DNA of 38,802 bases from Peptococcaceae bacterium. Lineage in GTDB: Bacteria > Bacillota > Peptococcia > Peptococcales > Peptococcaceae. Where the stretch lies: contig JAUNGU010000012.1 of NCBI GenBank assembly GCA_030524315.1, positions 1 to 38,802 of the forward strand. Reading direction: 5' to 3'. The notes under the pieces were generated by a model that saw only the letters and a program-made list of their open reading frames with translations, had not been told where the DNA came from and searched no databases. A program made the position numbers and the translations under genes. Numbering within the stretch: position 1 is the first letter of the stretch; each line of letters opens with the position of its first letter. This document shows, one piece after another, positions 1 to 7,914 of the stretch.

Positions 1-69
1 TATTAGGATATTTAGATAGCATTTGAATCACCCTTCTATATTGTATCATATATATACTCTATATATGAG

Positions 70-97
70 AAAAAGGCCATCTTTCGATGACCTTTTT
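70..97. terminator. Inverted repeat, probable bidirectional terminator
   Basis: A5 (70-74), GG and CATC (78-81) pair with GATG (86-89), CC and T5 (93-97) around a TTTC loop, with one A/C mismatch. The A-run and T-run on either side allow termination in both directions. It presumably closes a gene left of the window. Confidence 0.6.
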
Positions 98-108
98 CGA
101 CAAGCTGA

Positions 109-138
109 GCCCGTCTCCGAAAGGAGGCGGGCTTTTTT
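109..138 (+). terminator. Intrinsic terminator upstream of the SMR gene
   Basis: A 10-bp GC-rich stem (109-118 with 123-132, one U-G pair) closes on a GAAA tetraloop and is followed by six T. This is a textbook rho-independent terminator. It insulates the SMR gene from whatever lies to the left. Confidence 0.85.
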
Positions 139-214
139 GCTAGGCAGGGACTGGATTGGTCGCGGATTTTGTGGTAAAATCGCTTGGTTATCTAAAAAAG
201 AGGGAGCGATTCAT

Positions 215-541
215 ATGCCATACATCATGCTGGGCGCGGCCATCGCCCTGGAAATCATGGCCACCACCCTGCTCAAGGCCTCAGTGGGATTCACGAAGCT
301 CTTGCCATCGATCGGCTCTGTGAGCTTGTATATTATTTGCTTTTTTATTTTTTCCAAGGCCCTCAACAGCATCAACCTCGGCGTTGCCTACGCCACCTGG
401 TGCGCCGGTGGGATTGTGGCGACGGCGCTGATTTCAGCAGTCATCTTTGGCCAGCGCGTCAACGGCGTGGGGATTTTTGCCCTGGTGCTGATTGTCGTGG
501 GTTGCGTGGTGCTGAATCTGTTTGGTTCGGCTCAGGGATAA
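215..541 (+). CDS. Small multidrug resistance (SMR) efflux transporter, EmrE/Qac type
   Basis: This is a 108-residue four-helix membrane protein of the SMR family, which exports lipophilic cations in exchange for protons as a dimer. Four hydrophobic segments span almost the whole length. The essential membrane glutamate is present (E13, in ALEIMATTLLK), followed by the EmrE-like stretch KASVGFTKLLPSIG and the GVAYATWCAGGIV segment carrying the conserved Tyr and Trp of helix 3. The ATG at 215 is chosen because AGAGGGAG lies just upstream and length matches the family; the open frame extends upstream to 23 but that part is non-family. The sequence resembles EmrE/Qac more than the Gdx guanidinium exporters. 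It stands alone between terminators, so it need not pair with a second SMR subunit. Confidence 0.88.
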   Translation: MPYIMLGAAIALEIMATTLLKASVGFTKLLPSIGSVSLYIICFFIFSKALNSINLGVAYATWCAGGIVATALISAVIFGQRVNGVGIFALVLIVVGCVVLNLFGSAQG

Positions 542-552
542 ATATGCGCGCG

Positions 553-593
553 AAAAAGGCGACCAATGTTTGCGAGACATTGGTCGCCTTTTT
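553..593. terminator. Bidirectional terminator between SMR gene and csoR
   Basis: A perfect 17-bp stem (553-569 with 577-593) has a 7-nt loop. Five A at the left foot and five T at the right foot let it serve both the plus-strand SMR gene and the convergent copA-csoR operon. Confidence 0.85.
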
Positions 594-604
594 GATTGAC
601 GCGA

Positions 605-877
605 TTATTTGCTGAGACGCTTGAGTACGGCGTGCATTTCCTCGAGCTTTTGCTCCTGGTCGGCGGTATTGCCACTTTCAAAGGCGTGGCGCACGCAGTG
701 ATCCAGGTGGGCGGTTAGAATTTCGGCGTTGATGGTCCCAAGCATGGCCTGGGTGCTCAACAGCTGATTGGACACGTCGATGCAGTAGCGATCCTCTTCG
801 ACCATTTTGAGCAGGCCGTCGATTTGTCCGCGGGCAGTTTTGAGAAGACGACAAATTTCTTCTTTTCCGGCTTGCAT
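605..877 (-). CDS. csoR: Copper-sensing transcriptional repressor CsoR
   Basis: A 90-residue all-helical repressor of the CsoR/RcnR family. The Cu(I) ligands of CsoR can be placed: C32 directly after Y31 (DRYCIDV), then H57 and C61 (AHLDHC), the same Cys...His-x3-Cys spacing as characterised CsoR proteins. Arg and Gln of the ARGQIDGL helix, common to the family's DNA-binding face, are also present. Translation starts at the ATG at 877, 7 nt after GGAGGAG. The gene follows copA by 27 bp on the same strand and is probably cotranscribed, giving autoregulation from the operator upstream of copA. Cu(I) would release CsoR from DNA and switch on copper export. The Cys-His-Cys set argues against a nickel, formaldehyde or persulfide sensor of the same fold. 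Confidence 0.92.
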   Translation of the reverse strand: MQAGKEEICRLLKTARGQIDGLLKMVEEDRYCIDVSNQLLSTQAMLGTINAEILTAHLDHCVRHAFESGNTADQEQKLEEMHAVLKRLSK

Positions 878-904
878 GGGCGCTCTCCTCCGTTCAAATG
901 TCGC

Positions 905-1132
905 TTACTGCTCCAGCCCTTTGAAGGTGAAGCCCAGGTCGTTGATGGTCTTTTCGATTGGCAGGGTCGATGGGTCGACGCTGGTGGTGATTTTGGCAGT
1001 CTTGTCATCAAGGGAAACAACGGCCTTCTTGACGCCGTCGAGGCCTTCCAGACCCTTTTCAACGCTCATTTTGCAGTGATTGCAGCTCATACCTTCAACA
1101 TTGACAGTTGCATGAAATTTTTTACCAAACAT
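905..1132 (-). CDS. copZ: Candidate internally initiated CopZ-like copper chaperone, in frame within copA
   Basis: ATG codon 853 of copA lies 8 nt after GAGGAGG, a better Shine-Dalgarno match than that of copA itself. Initiation here would give a free 75-residue HMA protein beginning MFGKKFHATVNVEGMSC, the size and fold of CopZ, the Cu(I) chaperone often encoded beside copA. Seen: the site, spacing, frame and complete HMA domain. Inferred: that it is used. The Glu-Glu-Glu codons of a linker could produce GAGGAGG by chance. E. coli also makes a short CopZ-like product from copA, but by frameshifting. Confidence 0.45.
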   Translation of the reverse strand: MFGKKFHATVNVEGMSCNHCKMSVEKGLEGLDGVKKAVVSLDDKTAKITTSVDPSTLPIEKTINDLGFTFKGLEQ

Positions 1133-3688
1133 GTCTTTTTCCTCCTCAGAAGTTTCCAGTGGCTCCATGCCTTTGTAGGTGAAGCCGAGATCCGTTAGTG
1201 TTTTTTCCAGTGGCAGCGATTCCGGCGCAGCCGTGGTGACGACAGTGGCGCAGTGGTCATCGAGAGAGACCTCTGCGCTTTCAACACCCGCCAGGGCCCC
1301 CAGGCCCTTTTCGACGCTCATCTTGCAGTGGTTGCAGCTCATGCCGTCGATGTCGACGCGAATCGTCTGGCGTGGACCGGCGGCTTGTGGCGTCTCGGCG
1401 GCTCTAGGCTGAGCGGCCGGGGCGATGCTTGGCTTCCAGGCGCGCAGGCGCAGGGCGTTGGTGACCACAAAGAGGGAGCTCAGGCTCATGCAGGCGGCGG
1501 CAATCATCGGATTGAGGGTGATGCCAAAGGCAGGGTAGAAGCCCCCGGCTGCCAGCGGAATGCAGAGCACATTATAGAAGAACGCCCAGAACAGGTTCTG
1601 GTGGATGTTGCGAATGGTGGCCGCCGAGAGCTCGTAGGCATAGGCAATGTCCGAGAGCTGGCTCGAGGTCAGGATGACGTCGCCGCTTTCGATGGCGATG
1701 TCGGTACCGGCGCCAATGGCGATGCCGACGTCGGCACGGGCCAGGGCTGGGGCGTCGTTGATGCCGTCGCCGACCATGGCGACGCGTTTGCCCTTGGCCT
1801 TGAGGTCCGAGATGACGCCTTCCTTTTCAGCAGGATGAACCTCAGAGATGACGTCGTCGAGAGCAATCTTCTCGGCGACGGCCTTGGCGGTGGTGTGGTG
1901 GTCGCCAGTGAGCATGATGAGCTCCTTGCCCATCTGATGCAGGGTGGCGATGGCCTGCGGCGTGTCGGCCTTGATTTGGTCGGCGCAGGCGAGCATGCCG
2001 AGGAGCTGCTTGCTGTCAGCGAGATAGAGGGGCGTCTTGCCCTCGCGGGCGAGCTGCTCGGCTTTTTTGTCGGCGCCGCGGGTGTCGAGACCAAGCTTTT
2101 CCATGAGGCTGAGGTTGCCGGCATAGTATTCGTTGCCGCCAATGGTGGCAGCCACGCCCATGCCCGAGAGGGCACGGAAATCGTCGGCTTCAAGGGGCTT
2201 CATGTCGCGGCTATCGGCAGCGAGGGTGATGGCCTGGGCCAATGGATGCTCGCTGTGGGATTCGAGGGAGGCGGCGATGTGCAACAGCGCATCCTCGCCC
2301 TGTCCCTGGAAGGGCACGATATCGGTCAGGGACGGATGTCCCTCGGTGATGGTGCCCGTCTTGTCAAAAACAAAGGTGTCGATGTTGTGGAGCTGCTCCA
2401 GGGCTGTGGCGTCTTTGAAGAGCACGCCCTTTTTGGCACCCTGGCCGCTGCCAACCATGATGGCCACCGGCGTTGCCAGCCCCAGCGCACAAGGGCAGCT
2501 GATGACGATGACCGAGATGCCCATCTTGATGGCAAATGGGAAAGGCTCGCCCACAATCAGCCAGATGCCGAAGGTGATGAGTGCCAGCGTGAGAATCGCC
2601 GGTACAAAGACGGCGGCGACGCGGTCGGCAGTGCGAGCGATCGGCGCCTTGGTGGCGTTGGCATTTTCGACAAGGCTGACGATTTTTGAAAGCGCCGTGT
2701 CGGCGCCGACGGCCGTCGCGCGGAAGCGAAAAGCACCGGTGGTGTTGATGGTACCGGCAGAGACCGCATCGCCAGGTCCTTTTTCGACAGGAATGCTCTC
2801 GCCGGAAAAGGCGCTCTCGTCAATGGAGGAGCTGCCGCTGACGATTTCGCCATCGACAGGAATGCGCCCGCCGGGACGCACCTCCAAAATATTGCCAGCG
2901 ACCACATCGGCGGTGTGGATCGGTTTGACGCTGTCGCCTTCGACGAGGTAGGCCGTCTCCGGCGCCAGGGCCATGAGGTCGCTGATGGCATCACTGGTGT
3001 GGCGTTTGGCGCGGGCCTCCAGATATTTGCCGATGGTGATCAAGGCGACGATCATCGCCGCTGAATCATAGTAGAGCTGATGCAGCCCTTCCATGGCATC
3101 CATCATGTTGCCACCTGCCAGATGCATGTAGATGACGATGGTCGTGTAGATGCTGTAGAGGAGCGAAATCCCCGAGCCCACGGCGACGAGGCTGTCCATG
3201 TTTGGATGGCGCTGGGCGAGGGCCTTGAAGCCGCTGGTGAAATAGGCGCGGTTGATGATGAGAATGATCACCGAGAGCACCAGCTGCACCAGTGGGCTCA
3301 GCGTGAGCCAGAGCATGTTGTCCATGAGGGCCTTCGGCATGAAGGGCGCCATTGGCAGCATGGCCACGAGCATCAGCGGAATCATTAAAATGACCGAGTA
3401 GAGGATGCGGCGTTTTTTTGCCTGCTCTTCGGCGCTCAGGGCCGCGCTCACTTGGCGCGCCTTATTGGCGTCGTGGACCTCGGCGTGATAACCGGCGGCG
3501 TCCACTGCGTCCATAATCGTCGAAAGGGCCAGCCCATCGCTGTGGGTCACACGCATGCGCCCGCTGAGCAGATTCACCGATACATCCTCCGCGCCACAGC
3601 CCTTGACGGCGCGCTCGACAGCTGCCTGACAGGCGCTGCACGACATGCCCGTGACGTCAAAATCTGTGACGGTTTGTTGTTCATCCAT
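905..3688 (-). CDS. copA: Copper-exporting P1B-type ATPase CopA with one N-terminal and two C-terminal HMA domains
   Basis: A 927-residue Cu(I)-export ATPase. Domains in order: N-terminal HMA with GMSCSAC (C17, C20); membrane segments; actuator loop; transport motif CPC (398-400); phosphorylation motif DKTGT (D442); the SEHPLA His-Pro motif; GDGINDAPA near 640-648; last membrane helices; then two C-terminal HMA domains (about 774-842 and 853-927), each with GMSCNHCK (Cys 785/788 and 869/872). Typical CopA has 740-830 residues with N-terminal HMAs only, so the C-terminal pair is unusual. The two share SCNHCKMSVEKGL, suggesting duplication. The last begins at an in-frame ATG with a perfect ribosome binding site, as if a former copZ gene had become fused (see separate entry). 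The start at 3688 has AGAAGGGA 5-7 nt upstream. First gene of a copper operon with csoR. Confidence 0.95.
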   Translation of the reverse strand: MDEQQTVTDFDVTGMSCSACQAAVERAVKGCGAEDVSVNLLSGRMRVTHSDGLALSTIMDAVDAAGYHAEVHDANKARQVSAALSAEEQAKKRRILYSVILMIPLMLVAMLPMAPFMPKALMDNMLWLTLSPLVQLVLSVIILIINRAYFTSGFKALAQRHPNMDSLVAVGSGISLLYSIYTTIVIYMHLAGGNMMDAMEGLHQLYYDSAAMIVALITIGKYLEARAKRHTSDAISDLMALAPETAYLVEGDSVKPIHTADVVAGNILEVRPGGRIPVDGEIVSGSSSIDESAFSGESIPVEKGPGDAVSAGTINTTGAFRFRATAVGADTALSKIVSLVENANATKAPIARTADRVAAVFVPAILTLALITFGIWLIVGEPFPFAIKMGISVIVISCPCALGLATPVAIMVGSGQGAKKGVLFKDATALEQLHNIDTFVFDKTGTITEGHPSLTDIVPFQGQGEDALLHIAASLESHSEHPLAQAITLAADSRDMKPLEADDFRALSGMGVAATIGGNEYYAGNLSLMEKLGLDTRGADKKAEQLAREGKTPLYLADSKQLLGMLACADQIKADTPQAIATLHQMGKELIMLTGDHHTTAKAVAEKIALDDVISEVHPAEKEGVISDLKAKGKRVAMVGDGINDAPALARADVGIAIGAGTDIAIESGDVILTSSQLSDIAYAYELSAATIRNIHQNLFWAFFYNVLCIPLAAGGFYPAFGITLNPMIAAACMSLSSLFVVTNALRLRAWKPSIAPAAQPRAAETPQAAGPRQTIRVDIDGMSCNHCKMSVEKGLGALAGVESAEVSLDDHCATVVTTAAPESLPLEKTLTDLGFTYKGMEPLETSEEEKDMFGKKFHATVNVEGMSCNHCKMSVEKGLEGLDGVKKAVVSLDDKTAKITTSVDPSTLPIEKTINDLGFTFKGLEQ

Positions 3689-3735
3689 GAAAATCCCTTC
3701 TTTCGTAAGAATTGTCTAACGTTCCTTTCACCGCC

Positions 3736-3766
3736 ATTATAGACCCACCCCCCCTGGGGGTGTCAA
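3736..3766 (-). promoter_or_regulatory. copA-csoR promoter with embedded CsoR-like operator
   Basis: On the minus strand TTGACA (3766-3761) and TATAAT (3741-3736) match both consensus hexamers but are separated by 19 bp rather than 17. The spacer holds a GC-rich dyad reading CACCCCCAGGGGGGGTG, the type of C-tract/G-tract palindrome bound by CsoR. A repressor bound here would sit directly between the two promoter elements. The long spacer also recalls MerR/CueR-activated promoters, but no such regulator is encoded nearby. Confidence 0.75.
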
Positions 3767-3845
3767 GGAAAAGTTTTCCATTGCTAATGAAGATATGCTA
3801 TACTAAAGAAAAATCACCGCTACAAATGAAGAGAGAGGATTACCG

Positions 3846-4628
3846 ATGAAAGTCATAGAATCAGATAAAAATCAATGGATCAAGCGCATGCGTGCCCTCG
3901 AAAAACGCAAATACCGTCTCGCCTTCGAGCAATTTGTCGCCGAAGGCCGCCGCTTTGTCGAAGAAGCCATCGCCAGCGATGTCATGGTGCACGTCATCCT
4001 CATCGCTGAGGGCGCTGAGCAAAAATATGAAGACCTCCTGGAAAATTACGACGGCCCAGCATTTTTGGTGGACCCGGACATTCTCGAGGATTCGATGGCG
4101 ACCGTCAATCCTCAGGACATTGCCGCCATTGTCTCCTTCCCGGATTGGAGCGAGGAGAGCTGGCCGGTGATGGACACCGTCGTCATCGTCGATGGCGTCC
4201 AGGACCCGGGCAACCTCGGCTCGATCATTCGCACCGCCCTGGCCAGCGGCGCCAAGGCCGTCTTCTGTCTCAAGGGCACCGTCGATTATTCCAACAAAAA
4301 AGTCCTGCGCTCCACCATGGGCACCATTTTCAAGCTGCCCGTGTACATGATTGAAGACGTCGAGGAAATCGTCCACGTCCTCAAAAAATACGGCTTCACC
4401 TTCATCGTCGCCGACGCCGACGGCCAGGATTACGACGATGCCTTCGCCGAGCTGCCGGAAAAAATCGCCCTCGTCGTCGGCAACGAAGGCAACGGCCCAA
4501 GCCAAATCGAAGACTACGACCAAATGGTGCGCATCCCGCTGGAAAACGACGTCGAAAGCCTCAACGTCGGCGTCGCCACCGGCGTCCTCCTCTACGAAAT
4601 CCACCGCCGCCGCAAGCATCAGGGATAA
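3846..4628 (+). CDS. TrmH/SpoU-family RNA 2'-O-ribose methyltransferase
   Basis: A 260-residue SPOUT-class methyltransferase that uses S-adenosylmethionine to methylate ribose 2'-OH in rRNA or tRNA. Residues about 1-100 form the substrate-binding domain (KRKYRLAFEQFVAEGRRFVEEA). The C-terminal knot carries the three SpoU motifs: DGVQDPGNLGSIIRTA from D116, LVVGNEGNG around 210-216 and SLNVGVATGVLLYE from about 238. The spacing and length match stand-alone 23S rRNA-type enzymes, often annotated as RlmB- or TsnR-like; the exact target nucleotide cannot be read from sequence. GAGAGAGGAT precedes the ATG at 3846, and a TATACT hexamer is about 40 bp upstream. It is transcribed alone, away from the copper operon, and ends at a strong terminator shared with the convergent cupin gene. 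Confidence 0.85.
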   Translation: MKVIESDKNQWIKRMRALEKRKYRLAFEQFVAEGRRFVEEAIASDVMVHVILIAEGAEQKYEDLLENYDGPAFLVDPDILEDSMATVNPQDIAAIVSFPDWSEESWPVMDTVVIVDGVQDPGNLGSIIRTALASGAKAVFCLKGTVDYSNKKVLRSTMGTIFKLPVYMIEDVEEIVHVLKKYGFTFIVADADGQDYDDAFAELPEKIALVVGNEGNGPSQIEDYDQMVRIPLENDVESLNVGVATGVLLYEIHRRRKHQG

Positions 4629-4633
4629 AAAAT

Positions 4634-4675
4634 AAAGCTGTTGCAGAAACGCGATTGTTTCTGCAACAGCTTTTT
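4634..4675. terminator. Bidirectional terminator between methyltransferase and cupin genes
   Basis: A perfect 17-bp stem (4634-4650 with 4657-4673), six-base loop GCGATT, A-run on the left and T-run on the right. It serves the plus-strand methyltransferase and the convergent cupin gene, whose stop codon overlaps its edge. Confidence 0.85.
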
Positions 4676-4676
4676 C

Positions 4677-5033
4677 TTATGCCTTGTTTTCGTAGATAAC
4701 GCAGGCGAGCATAACGAGGTTGCCGTCGCCGGCATCGCGGATGCTGTGGGTGGCACCGTCGGCGGTGTAGACGACGTCACCTGGGTGGACGGTGATTTCC
4801 TGGCCGTTATCGACGGCGATGCCTTCGCCCTCGAGGATGTAGTAGATTTCGTAGTTGTCGACGTGGGCGTGGTCGCCGATGGCGGCGCCGGCGTCAAAGG
4901 AGAGGACCTTGAAGAGCTTGGCTTCGTCCTTGAGGAGCGCTGGTGGGACGACGGTTTTGAAATCGATTTTGCCCTGGCCGCCAGCGTAATTTTCCATGGT
5001 TTCAGATACTTGTTCTTGATCGCGAATGATCAT
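4677..5033 (-). CDS. Single-domain cupin (RmlC-like) protein
   Basis: A 118-residue small cupin. Motif 1 is complete: GDHAHVDNYEIYYILEG with metal ligands H55, H57 and E62. Motif 2 is PGDVVYTADGATHS with H96. The 3-His/1-Glu set implies a bound divalent metal. Small cupins of this type include sugar epimerases, dioxygenases and regulators, and nothing here decides between them. The frame opens at 5048, but the ATG at 5033 is preferred because GGAGGT lies 7 nt before it. The gene is monocistronic, with a TATACT-like -10 upstream on the minus strand. Confidence 0.8.
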   Translation of the reverse strand: MIIRDQEQVSETMENYAGGQGKIDFKTVVPPALLKDEAKLFKVLSFDAGAAIGDHAHVDNYEIYYILEGEGIAVDNGQEITVHPGDVVYTADGATHSIRDAGDGNLVMLACVIYENKA

Positions 5034-5231
5034 GTGACACACCTCCAAATGATTGTTGCCTCTAGTATACCACGCGCTGAATGGACGCGCACAGTTGAAA
5101 ATTTTTTAATCCTCATTTTGAAAGAGTGACAAGCGGGGCGCGGGCGCAGCCCTTTAAGACGCGTTTAAGTCCCTCCTCCTAAGATGGGCACTGTAATCAA
5201 GCAACGCAAAATCAACAAGAGGTGACCATAG

Positions 5232-7628
5232 ATGAAATTTCCAACTTCCCGAAAATTAACGGCCTGCGTCCTCGCGGGCATTCTCGCCACATCCTCTGTC
5301 GTTCCGGCGCAGGTGATGGCGGCAGACGATAATGCAGCTGTCAGCACGACAGCCGAAAACGTTCCCGAAAAGCCTCCTGGCGATCAGAAGCCGGGCGATG
5401 AAAACGGTCAGCCACCGGCCAAGCCAGGCAATGGCGGCGCCGACACGATGACCTATGACTACACGGGCGAGCTCTCCGGCGTTCTCACCGCTGACGGTGA
5501 GGAAGTGACCTCCGACGGTAAGACCCTTTCCACCGAGACCAAGGATCAGAACGTCGGCCTGGCGCAAAATGGCGGCAGCCTGACCATCACCGACGGCACC
5601 CTGACCAAGAGCGGCGCCGATACCAACGGCGACAACTGCAATTTCTACGGCATCAACTCGATTCTTCTGAGCGTCAACGACGATTCTGTCGTCAAGGTCA
5701 GCGATTCGACGATGACCGCCGACAGCACCGGTTCCAATGCCGTCTTTGCCACCGATAATGGCACGGCCTACGTCAACAACAGCAAGATCATCACCAAGGC
5801 CAGCAATTCCCGCGGCCTTGACGCCACCTACGGCGGCACCGTCATCGGCAATATGCTCTCGATTTCCACGGCGGGCAATCATTCTGCAGCCCTGGCCACC
5901 GACCGCGGTGGCGGCAATATTTCTGCAACCAACTCCAGCCTGGCGACGGCCGGCAGCGGCTCACCGCTCCTCTACTCCACAGGGAATGTTCAAGTCGACA
6001 ACGTCGAAGGTGAAGCCGACGGCAGCCAGATCGCCGGGATGGAGGGGTTGAATACGATTCTCATCAAAAATTCTACCCTCACCAGCAACGTCACCGGCAA
6101 GACGGCCAGCGATCCTGTCGCCAACGGCGTGATCATCTACCAATCCACCTCCGGTGACGCCGAATCCTCCACCGGTGAGCACGCTGAGTTTGAGGTCGAA
6201 AACTCCACCCTCAAGAGCGCCATCACCGAAGGCAGCATGTTCTATCTGACCAACACCACCGCCAACATTGTCCTCAAGGACACGACGCTGGATTTTGATT
6301 CGAGCAAGGCCGATCTCCTCAACATTGCAGGCAACGACGCCAACAACTGGGGTAGCGCTGGCAAGAACGGCGCCAACGTCACCTTCACAGGCCTCTCCCA
6401 GGATCTCGAGGGCGACATTTCCGTCGACACCATCTCGAGCCTGGATCTCTATCTCCTCGACGGCTCTAGCTACACTGGCGCCACAGAAATCGCCACCAAT
6501 GCCAATGGCAGCACCAGCGATGCACCAATTGCTGTGAGCATCAGCGATGATTCCACCTGGACCGTCACTGCTGACTCAACGGTCAGCGATCTGCATGTCG
6601 CCGACGGCGCGAAAATCGTCGATGCCGACGGCAACACCGTGAAGATCGTTTCCGCTGATGGCAAGACCCTCGTTGATGGCGACAGCGACGTGACTGTCAC
6701 TGTGAATGGCACCTATGACACCACCGTCACCACCAGCGACGCCAACAGCCTGAATGGCACCGTCATCAACCGCAGCGATTTTGACGTGACCTACGGCACC
6801 ACCACCACCTTTGGCGACAACGAAGGCGCCGACAAGAACACTGACGTCGAAATGCAGGAGCCATCCGGCGGCGATGATGCCGAAGAAGGCGGCGGCCAGG
6901 GCGGCGAAAAGCCACCAACCATCCCGGATGAAAACGGCGGCCAGAGCGTGACCTTTAACGACGTGGCGACAAGCTACTGGGCCTACGATGACATCACCTC
7001 GGCAGCCAAGGCGGGCATCATGACCGGCACTGGCGAAAATACCTTCTCGCCGGAAACCACCCTCACCCGTGGCATGATCGCCACCATTCTCTATCGCCTC
7101 GAGGGCGAGCCGGATGCAGGCTCCACGAGCTTTACCGACATCAACACCAAGGCCTACTACGCCTCCGCTGTCAGCTGGGCAGAGGAAAATGGCATCGTCA
7201 GCGGCTATGGCGATGGCACCTTTGGGCCAAACAACGCCCTGACGCGTGAGCAGCTGGCCAGCGTCCTCTTCCGCTACGCCACCTTCAAAAAATACGACAC
7301 TGATATTTCTGCCGACGCCAGCCTCGACAAATACAGCGACAGCAGCAAGGTTTCCAATTACAGCACCGAGACCATGACCTGGGCCGTCGACAAGGGCTAC
7401 ATCGCCGGCACCACCTCAACCACCCTCTCGCCACAGGGTAGCACCACCCGCGCCCAGGCAGCCGCCATCATTATGCGCTTCCTCAAGGCCGAGGACGCCG
7501 TTCCATCCACCGGTAATGGCAACGGCAGCCTCGACGACAACGGCGAGCCACAAAAGCCAGAGGGCGATCAGAAACCAGGTGACGACGCCTCCGGCAACCC
7601 ACCAGCAAAACCAGGCGAAACCGCCTGA
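5232..7628 (+). CDS. Secreted surface protein: parallel-beta-helix-like stalk with three C-terminal SLH domains
   Basis: A 798-residue exported protein. Residues 1-31 are a signal peptide (basic start, LTACVLAGILATSSVV core, cleavage probably after QVMA). Residues about 43-72 are a Pro/Gly-rich linker. About 80-480 is Ser/Thr/Asn/Asp-rich with recurring short phrases (LTITDGTLTKSG, VEGEADGSQ, IVLKDTTLDFDSS) typical of beta-helix adhesin-like stalks. Three SLH domains follow (about 572-627, 632-690, 698-755), each with the F.D.....WA..I..A...G...G..... pattern, e.g. NDVATSYWAYDDI. SLH domains anchor proteins non-covalently to cell-wall polysaccharide; no LPxTG is present. The tail (about 765-798) repeats the N-terminal Pro-rich motif (GDQKPGD, NPPAKPG). 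AAGAGGTGA precedes the ATG. Function is probably adhesion or S-layer association; no enzyme motif was seen. Confidence 0.82.
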   Translation: MKFPTSRKLTACVLAGILATSSVVPAQVMAADDNAAVSTTAENVPEKPPGDQKPGDENGQPPAKPGNGGADTMTYDYTGELSGVLTADGEEVTSDGKTLSTETKDQNVGLAQNGGSLTITDGTLTKSGADTNGDNCNFYGINSILLSVNDDSVVKVSDSTMTADSTGSNAVFATDNGTAYVNNSKIITKASNSRGLDATYGGTVIGNMLSISTAGNHSAALATDRGGGNISATNSSLATAGSGSPLLYSTGNVQVDNVEGEADGSQIAGMEGLNTILIKNSTLTSNVTGKTASDPVANGVIIYQSTSGDAESSTGEHAEFEVENSTLKSAITEGSMFYLTNTTANIVLKDTTLDFDSSKADLLNIAGNDANNWGSAGKNGANVTFTGLSQDLEGDISVDTISSLDLYLLDGSSYTGATEIATNANGSTSDAPIAVSISDDSTWTVTADSTVSDLHVADGAKIVDADGNTVKIVSADGKTLVDGDSDVTVTVNGTYDTTVTTSDANSLNGTVINRSDFDVTYGTTTTFGDNEGADKNTDVEMQEPSGGDDAEEGGGQGGEKPPTIPDENGGQSVTFNDVATSYWAYDDITSAAKAGIMTGTGENTFSPETTLTRGMIATILYRLEGEPDAGSTSFTDINTKAYYASAVSWAEENGIVSGYGDGTFGPNNALTREQLASVLFRYATFKKYDTDISADASLDKYSDSSKVSNYSTETMTWAVDKGYIAGTTSTTLSPQGSTTRAQAAAIIMRFLKAEDAVPSTGNGNGSLDDNGEPQKPEGDQKPGDDASGNPPAKPGETA

Positions 7629-7644
7629 GCATCCACAACCAGCA

Positions 7645-7687
7645 ACCGCCCCGCAGGCCGCGACCATCGCGCGCCCTCCGGGGCGGT
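7645..7687 (+). repeat. GC-rich hairpin repeat, copy 1 of 3
   Basis: Left arm CCGCCCCGCAGG and right arm CCTCCGGGGCGG pair with one C/C mismatch. They enclose an inner hairpin CGCGA-CCA-TCGCG that is identical in all three copies. It lies 17 bp after the SLH gene, and the flank GTGTTTGTATA is only weakly T-rich. It may act as that gene's terminator. Confidence 0.85.
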
Positions 7688-7732
7688 GTTTGTATAATGA
7701 GATAAAGCTTTCGGCGATGTTGCTTTCCGATT

Positions 7733-7777
7733 GATAGAAAACTGACGCAATCTTGGTAGAAACTGACGCAAAAGATT
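7733..7777. repeat. Tandem ~22-bp direct repeat upstream of the HipA-like gene
   Basis: TAGAAAACTGACGCAA (from 7735) and TAGAAACTGACGCAA (from 7757) recur 22 bp apart, about two helical turns. Each is followed by an ATCTT/AGATT element. They lie about 140 bp upstream of the HipA-like gene and could be paired operator sites. No regulator is encoded beside them. Confidence 0.5.
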
Positions 7778-7914
7778 GTAAAGCCAATGCCAAATCTTGC
7801 TAATTGGTCAGTGACCGACGCTTGTGGCGTATTCGCAGATATGATAACATTGACCCAACGAAGTGATCGCGTTTCATCACATGTCAATCAATTTTCTCGC
7901 AAAGGAGGCCGCCA

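Noticed and set aside
139-214. Guanidine riboswitch upstream of the SMR gene
   Set aside because: No ykkC, mini-ykkC or guanidine-III core was seen, and the transporter looks EmrE/Qac-like rather than Gdx-like.
1253-2689. A 478-codon plus-strand open frame antisense to copA
   Set aside because: It mirrors the copA coding strand, has no ribosome binding site, and its low-complexity Gly/Asp/Val-rich product is typical of antisense frames in GC-rich genes.
3736-3766. CueR/MerR operator in the copA promoter
   Set aside because: The 19-bp spacer would fit, but the dyad is of the CsoR C/G-tract type and csoR is in the operon; no MerR-family gene is present in the window.
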